Source: Lycium barbarum (lineage: Eukaryota; Streptophyta; Magnoliopsida; Solanales; Solanaceae). Taken from it: a DNA stretch of 64,000 nucleotides. Both the position numbers and the translations under genes were made by a program. The stretch covers positions 123,073,657-123,137,656 of the forward strand of contig NC_083345.1 in assembly GCF_019175385.1 (NCBI RefSeq). The letters run 5' to 3'. Position 1 is the first letter of the stretch. Each line of letters begins with the position of its first letter. The notes beneath the pieces were generated by a model. That model had not been told where the DNA came from. It worked only from the letters and a program-made list of their open reading frames with translations, and ran no database searches. Below are positions 57,541 through 64,000 of the stretch, piece after piece.

Positions 57541-59024
57541 GAAAGTAACATTAGAAAGGATAAACTAATCGAATTGTAATCAGTTTGCAACTTCGTTTTT
57601 TTTTTTTTTTAATGAATAAGAGTTTAAGACAATTGTTTGTATACGGTAAAAAACCGGATACGGGTCAATCCGGGGTAACTATGGATCGGAGAAAGAAAAG
57701 GGGCGAGAGTTCGTGTGAGGGCATCGCCTTTCCGGATAAGCATTTTGATCAAAGCCGAGTGGAAGCGTCGTCTGGCCCGGTCTCTAAGCCACCGAAGGTT
57801 CGGATCTCTTTCCGGGGTCACATCACCGTTGGTCCGGTATCCGTGAGTCCGTTGGTCCGTTGTGACCGTTGCTGGGACACATCAGTGATGTCACATCATG
57901 GTCGGCTACCAACTATGCGTGTGTCAGACGGCGCCGTCAGTCAAATCCCACCAAATCCGTGCAGGGGATGTCCCTTATATTACTATTTTATTAGTTCATA
58001 TTGGAGGAAGCCCATGGGCTCATTACTATAAATAGAGTATTCCCACCTCCCTTAGTTTGGTTGGTTCATCTTTTACTTTCAAGAACACTTGTAACACAAT
58101 ATATATACATATGCAGCTCTTGTAATCTCAATATTGATCCTATCTATTACAAATTTGGTCGCTTATATTGAACTTCTTCAATCAACTCGTCATATGCGTA
58201 GTCATCCGATACTTACACTCTTTATTCGTTTATCAAAGAGCATTCTTATCAACTCTTTGTGATAAATATTTAGACTCAAGCACATATCCTATATCCACAT
58301 ACAAATTCAATTGATTACCAAATCCGGGGTAAACATTGTTGAGAAAAAATTAAAGTAATAGAGACAAATATAATATTGACAATCATAAGGGAGACTGATT
58401 TTGCCGAACCAATCTAAAGTAGTTTCTAATTATCCCAAAGTATAATTACCCCTAATTCAAATGTTTTAAGGTGAATTTTAACATATAAGAATAACATGAT
58501 TTTCTTTACATAACTTATGAAACAAATTATCTACCTGACCAATAAAATTTTAAATAAATCAACATTTGAACAGTCTCATAATATTCAGTGAATTACTAAT
58601 AATCTTTATAAAAAAATTGGTTTAAATTATTAGTGTGCATGCCACCCTATACAGAAGAGTTCTTTGTTTATCGTTCTCTATGTACTTCAAAAATTTGCTA
58701 CATAACTTATGAAATAATTTATTTACATGACCAATCATAGTTTAAATAAATCAACATTTGAAAAGTCTAGTATTTTCCAATGAATCACTAATTATAAAGG
58801 ATGTAAGTGCAGAATTTTGGTAGTATAAGGGTAACTATTTAATTGTAAAACATAGGAGATATACTAAAAATTGATTCATATTGTAGAGGTATTTAGTAAA
58901 ATTAACTCTTTAGATGAAATAGGAAACTTCCTACGCAAGAACATAAACCAGGTAGGATTCGGTTAAACTAAAATGAAATTAAACAGGAAAAGAACAATTT
59001 AGGAAACTATATTACAAAGCCACA
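57541..59024. repeat. duplicated block, copy 2, interrupted by solo LTR
   Basis: This is the same non-coding block as 49999-50776, in direct orientation, from gaaagtaacattagaaagga to attacaaagccaca. It is split at 57637/58336 by the 698-bp solo LTR. With the LTR and one target copy removed it has about the same length as copy 1. It ends where the plus-strand LINE begins, so the original duplication may have been longer, with its remainder beyond the window. Confidence 0.88.
57638..58335 (+). mobile_element. 698-bp solo LTR
   Basis: TGTATACGGTAAAA...GGGGTAAACA is flanked by exact ttgtt duplications (57633-57637 and 58336-58340). The uninterrupted sequence in copy 1 of the duplicated block proves the empty site. 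It has ctataaatagag (about 58026) as a TATA box and later acttgtaacacaa, the usual LTR order for plus-strand transcription. The 148-codon open frame across its start is fortuitous. Superfamily is not determinable from the LTR alone. Confidence 0.9.
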
Positions 59025-59142
59025 AATCAACTCGAATAAAAATTAAAAAAGCTAGAAAGAGAAGGTCCTACTTCTCTCTAAAAAAACACATAGCCGTTAA
59101 ATCTCAGATATGTTACCACCGAAGCTCTCTTCCACCAAAACG

Positions 59143-60851
59143 ATGGGTTCGCCGGCAGCTGACCCTCAGTCGACCACACAGCAACCCCCCCCCCCCCCCC
59201 CCACTATTACAAGAACAACCTATTTTCAAGGAGCCCATAGTAGGTAGTTCTTATGCTGCCACTCTATCGGAACCTCCAATCCTTACAAATCGAAATGACC
59301 CAAATCAAATAATTGCAAGAAGAACGACTCACAACGGGATGCCAGCTTTGGTATTCAGACATCGACATTACCATGGGGTAATGACAAATCCTTGCAGATG
59401 GACAATTGTTGGAAGATTCCTAAAATCAAGACCCCAAATTGATACGATTAGGTCAAAATTTGATGAGAAATTCGCGATGAAGGGCACTGTCAAAATTGGG
59501 CTTTTTGATAATTTCAACATCTTTTTGACCTTCAACAACGAAGCAGACTTCAATGGCATTCTATATAAGAGAGTGATTGAGATCGAAGGTTTTCAAATCT
59601 GGTTGCAAAAATGGACTCCTAACTTCAAGCCTGAGGAGGATCTACCTATTGTGCCAGTGTGGGTATTGTTACCAGGTTTGCCTTTTCATATGCACACAAG
59701 GCATTATACTAAACAAATTGTTGCTGCAGTAGGTACGCCTATCGAAATTGATATGGTGACTAAAACGATGAATAGACCAAGTATGGCTAAGATCCAAGTT
59801 GAAATTGATTTAATGAAGCCTTTAATTCATAATATTTGGATTGGTACTGAGGATGACAATGAACTTCTTAAAGGTTACACTCAAAAAATTGAATATGAAA
59901 ATATTCCTAAGTATTGTAAACGTTGCAAGAAATTAGGACACAATATGATGGAATGTCGTGTGTTAGAAAGGAAAAAGAAAATGAAAAGAAAGAAGTGGAA
60001 AGCATGAAACAACACACCAATCCAAAAGAGGATGTGCCTAAAACAGATGGAAAAGAAAATGTTCCAAATGGGAAATATGAGGTGCAGAACAGAGGAAGGG
60101 ATCAAAGACCCCTGCCAGACCAGTTCAGGAATAGACCAAGGGGTAGAAGTGAGCCTCCTAAGGTTTTTAAGCCTACGGGTGCTGTTTTTGGGATTGATAA
60201 GCCTATGCCAATTTCTGAAAAAAAAAACATAATGAAAAGAATACTGAGAATGGTATGAATGCTGAGCATAAACTGGTTGGGATGGAGCAAAGGAACCAAG
60301 ATGACTCTAATCGGGAAGAGACAAAGGAACAGCCTGGCCAGAATAAGGAAAGTCTACAAAAAGAAATAGAATCTCAAGGAACTCCAAAAGAAAAGGTTGA
60401 CAAGTTTGATAACACTGGGAAAAATCAGCAAGAAGATCAACCTATGAGGCAAACTGTTATGATCAATAATCCAAATGAACTCACGGTTGATTTGTTCGAA
60501 GGTAAATGGCAGGAATTTGAGAGCAAGAAATTGAAAAGCAGATCAGGGAAGAAGAGAAGAAGCCTAAGACAAAATGGGAACAATGAAAAAGATAATATCA
60601 TGATTACCCAAAATAGCTTTGATGAACTTATGCAGGAAGATGAAAATTTCAGTGATAACAAAAATAAGGGAGATACTAGCAAAACAATAGAAGAAATAAT
60701 CAATGCCAATGAGACTAACATATATGAAAACGATGAATGGGCTGATAAAGAGTCTTCCAAGGAAGAGAATACATCAGATGACTCTGAAGACATGGAAAGT
60801 GAAAGTGACGAAGAAGAGGAATCAGACAGTGAACAGGAAGAGCATCAAAAG
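59143..60851 (+). pseudogene. LINE ORF1, DUF4283-like with zinc knuckle
   Basis: ATG 59143 gives MGSPAADPQSTTQQP, then a run of C (59186-59202) where the frame is lost. The main frame shows LLQEQPIFKEP, then from 59339 a DUF4283-type domain (CRWTIVGRFLKSRPQI, VKIGLFDNFNIFLTFNNEAD, WVLLPGLPFHMH) and a CCHC knuckle C-x2-C-x4-H-x4-C (YCKRCKKLGHNMMEC, about 59905-59955). A shift in an A-rich run near 59990 leads to a charged, disordered tail (59923-60258), and a second shift near 60250 to a very acidic Asp/Glu/Ser tail (60255-60851). ORF1 proteins bind RNA in the retrotransposition particle. Three shifts, all in homopolymers, mean either decay or base-calling error. Confidence 0.85.
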
Positions 60852-63800
60852 TGTCACGACCCAACCCCGTAGGCCGCGACTAGTGTCCGTGCTGGACACC
60901 CAAACGTACCCAATAACCCAAACCAACATATTATCAAAATATATTAATATAAAGGTTAGTTGGCGCTACTAAATATCACAGATGAACAGATTTGGCACGT
61001 AGAGGCCGATAAGGCCATCACCGATCATAACAACCCAAAACATATACAGAACCCACACAAGTATGTCTACAGACCTCTACAGAACATAACAGAATCATAA
61101 GATGGGACAGGGCCCCGTCGTACCCCTGAATAGCGTACATATATACAATAGCAGAAGATTGTACCAAAATATAGGCTCCGGATAAAGGAGCGCTCCAAAA
61201 TAGCAGAATAAGATCCTAAGCGGACGGATCAGCAAACCTGTCGTCAGTACCTGCGCGGCATGAAAACGCAGCCCCCGAAGAAAGGGGGTCAGTACGAAAT
61301 ATGTACTGAATATGCAAAGCCTGAATTACAGAAACAAAATCATAACTGGTACAGAACGTACAGAAAGTAAATAGAAAACCCAAAGTATCAGATACATATT
61401 TTCAAAACATGCAGAGTGTGTACAGAAACATATGTCACATCAAATCCGGCCCCTGCCAAGGGACTCGGCAGATAGAACGTGGCCACCCTCCCGACGCTGG
61501 TGCCACAACACAGAAGAAACAGAACAGGGGCATAACCCTGTAACATAATATGTCATATCAGATGGCCATAGCAAATCATATCAGAACAAGCGTACATGGC
61601 ACAGCATACTCCACAAACCCATGTACGCGTATACCTGCCCCCTCACATCGAGGCACGGCGAACAATGCAAATGATCACGCTTGACAACATATCCTGGCCC
61701 GGGCTCAGTGGGGGAAACATTGAGGCATCCACGAACGGAGTAGTGAGAAACTAAATGCACTAAAAATACCATATATATATTTCCAGAGACTCAATGAGGC
61801 ATATCGAATGTCAAATCAAATCAATGAAATCGGACGGAAACATAGTAAGTAAATTTAGATGTCATAACGGGTTACGGAGGCATAATCTATCCGAGATCGT
61901 TTTCAAGATTCAAAACAATTTATAAGACTTAATGAAATATTTAAAATAGTTTTTATTTAGTAGATAAAGGAGTAGTTAGAGTATCTCTAACGAAAACGCT
62001 CGAAGACAAGTCATAGACACATAAAGGGTAAAATTGGAAATAGTGGGCCCACCTCGGGACAAACGAAGCGGTGGGCTCAAATTACGTATTTTAAGCTTAT
62101 AAAGTCACCTACGGAGGTTCTAGGGACATTCCAAAATTTTCTAGACAATTTGCGGAAGTTTGCACAATTCTTTCAATAAAGCATACTTATAGGGTTCAAT
62201 TCAATTGAATGAAAAAGGGGTATTTTCAAATGCAGATTCCGATGAGCAGAATACTTTCCGAGGCTCAAATCCGATCCTAGTACACCTAGGACATGCCAAA
62301 AGAAGAATCGGGATAGCCTTACATACCTTATATGCTCTTTACGCCTTTCCAAATTCAATTCCCGTTTCGCCCAAAATCTGCAATTGGTCACATTTACCAA
62401 TTCTCAATTTCCAATCTTTAAGTATTCAATCTTTATTCATAATTGCCTACAGAAATTTGGGCAGCATCTCCCCTATACATATAGCATCCCCGAGAATTTA
62501 ACTCGGCCAAAACAATCAACAACAACCCAACAACAACATCAACAACAACAACAATCACTATAAACACAATATAACTTAACTAGCTATCTTTCCAACATAA
62601 TGTCATAACCTTCATTTCAACTTCAATTTCCAAACTAATCTCAATGGTTTCACATTCATCATTAATCTAGATCATCACAATATAATTTGGAAATATTTCA
62701 TATCATTTCTACGAAATATTCACAAGATATACAAAATATACAAACTTTCCACCAAAACATAATTCACCCAAAACTTCAAATCTTCAACCTACATATTCAT
62801 AACATATTTCCATCTTCCAATTTCATCAACCATAATTATAATTCACATCTTAACAACTTCATTTCCATAATATCACAAAATCATTCTAAAGTGACATAAT
62901 CTTCTACATTCCAACTTCAACCAAAATTCATTCAACTTTCATTCCCAATATAATTTTCACCATAACCACAACTAGAATACAACATAAAATTCAACTCATA
63001 TATGTATACAACATATATACACTCATGGCTACATATATATACATACCCACTTTGCAAACTTCCTTATTTCCATAATTTCTACTCATTTCCACATACCACA
63101 ACATAAACAAACCTTCATAACATAAGAAAAAGGAATTGATTCTTACCTTTTTCTACAACTCCTTCACTTGAACAAGTTGTCAACTTGAAGAAATAAGTGC
63201 TCCTTCTTCCAAAACAATTACACCAAGTTGTAAAGGACCCTTAAATTAGTAGGAATACCACAAGAAAATAATTTTTGGAGGAAGATTTGGAGGGGTGAAT
63301 TTTCTATGGCCAAACCCGAAATGGCCCTTTTTTTTGCTCTTGTTTTGTTTGTTCTTTCTCCTTCTAAGTTTCTTGAATCATCTAAGGGATAATGATCCCT
63401 TTATAATTAATTTGCCACATGGAAATTAATTAATTTGGTGGGCTTGGACCAGGTATGGCCGGCCACCCTCTCACCTTGGGCCTAAATTTTTCTTTTCATT
63501 TTTTTGGGCCAACTCGGTTGGTCCCGAGTTGGGCCTAGCCCACTGACCTTTCGACCTTAAAACGTCCATATCTCCTTGTACCGACGTCACCTGGGAACCC
63601 ACGACCTATGGTTGGAAAGATAATTCAATTATCTACAACTTCTAATTCTTGGTATTTTTCCAAATTCCAAACATATAATACCGTTTTTGCCCCCCAAAGT
63701 CAGGTCACCCGAAAACGTTTTCTTAAAAATATTCGTTTGGAGGACTTCCACTTTGATTTGGCCCAAGGGTCCTTCTTGAGTTGTGTTTAACTTCACATAT

Positions 63801-63903
63801 GTGATTCATATAATTTGTCACATGTCCCAAAAAAAAAATCTTGACGTGTGGACCCCACCTCAGCTTACAAATAATCCGACGTTCAAAAATACGGGATGTA
63901 ACA
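60852..63903 (-). mobile_element. solo LTR of the gypsy family inside LINE ORF1
   Basis: The 3052-bp LTR, TGTCACGACCCAACCCC...GGGATGTAACA, has exact aaaag duplications at 60847-60851 and 63904-63908. It is highly similar along its full length to both LTRs of the 5284-16599 element, so it belongs to the same family, though it is more diverged from them than they are from each other. No internal region is present. Its insertion splits the LINE ORF1. Confidence 0.94.
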
Positions 63904-64000
63904 AAAAGCAAATAGAAAAACATGATATGCCTGCTAAGAATAACAAGTCTTCTATGAAAGAACAGAGTGGGGAAAAGGAAGTGAATCAAAATGAACCTCC
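63904..64000 (+). pseudogene. LINE ORF1 continuation after the LTR
   Basis: After the aaaag duplication the frame that was open before the LTR continues with a lysine/glutamate-rich text (QIEKHDMPAKNNKSSMKEQS) to the end of the window with no stop. This confirms that both sides belong to one LINE. Confidence 0.8.

Larger units (their letters stand above)
59025..64000 (+). mobile_element. L1-type LINE 5' part, interrupted by solo LTR
   Basis: A short leader (ctacttctctctaaaaaaac) is followed by ORF1 from ATG 59143. ORF1 is interrupted at 60851 by a 3.05-kb solo LTR and resumes at 63904 in the same frame, running off the window end. ORF2 is not reached. The element is plus strand, opposite to the other two LINEs. 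Because it keeps its 5' end, it may be nearly full length beyond the window. Confidence 0.85.

Noticed and set aside
57585..58031. 148-codon plus-strand frame as a gene
   Set aside because: It starts outside and ends inside the 698-bp solo LTR whose insertion is proved by the empty site, so it is a chance fusion.

Overview
The window looks like nuclear DNA from a flowering plant. The support is AT-rich intergenic DNA, Ty3/gypsy and L1-type elements with plant-type domains (DUF4283-like ORF1, chromodomain-type integrase tail), a plant initiator-Met primer site, Stowaway- and Harbinger-like MITEs, and one plant exonuclease gene. The overall repeat style resembles Solanaceae, but that is an impression and not proof. 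Only one protein gene looks intact: a single-exon Werner-type 3'-5' exonuclease at 50956-51669. Almost everything else is mobile elements, their relics, or gene fragments.

Left part (1-19881): after about 2 kb of non-coding DNA and a possible small membrane-protein exon, there is a three-layer transposon nest. A minus-strand L1-type LINE is split by a solo LTR (2829-17698, exact 5-bp target duplication gtagt). That LTR is split in turn by a complete 11.3-kb Ty3/gypsy element (5284-16599) with two roughly 3.06-kb LTRs, primer site, polypurine tract and broken gag-pol.

Middle (19882-35266): a dispersed repeat occurs twice, a solo LTR with a 6-bp duplication lies between the copies, and there are decayed pieces of a receptor kinase, of a small gene beginning MSFLAGRLAGK, and of a small membrane-protein gene. 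MITE-like elements and a dense AT-rich tandem array follow. The array leads into an inverted 3' fragment of a hAT transposon.

Centre (35267-46520): a complete but dead hAT transposon (8-bp duplication tgtatatg), a 5'-truncated LINE with RNase H, and a large imperfect palindrome (arms of about 2.4-2.8 kb, 39-nt loop) with two degenerate members of the small membrane-protein family in each arm.

Right part (46521-64000): a Rab GTPase fragment, a Stowaway MITE, the exonuclease gene, two further roughly 3-kb solo LTRs related to the gypsy element, a 698-bp solo LTR, and a plus-strand LINE ORF1. The non-coding region upstream of the exonuclease is present a second time at 57541-59024, where it is split by the 698-bp LTR and ends at the LINE. 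The only functional system visible is that of mobile elements inserting into one another; no gene cluster or pathway is present.
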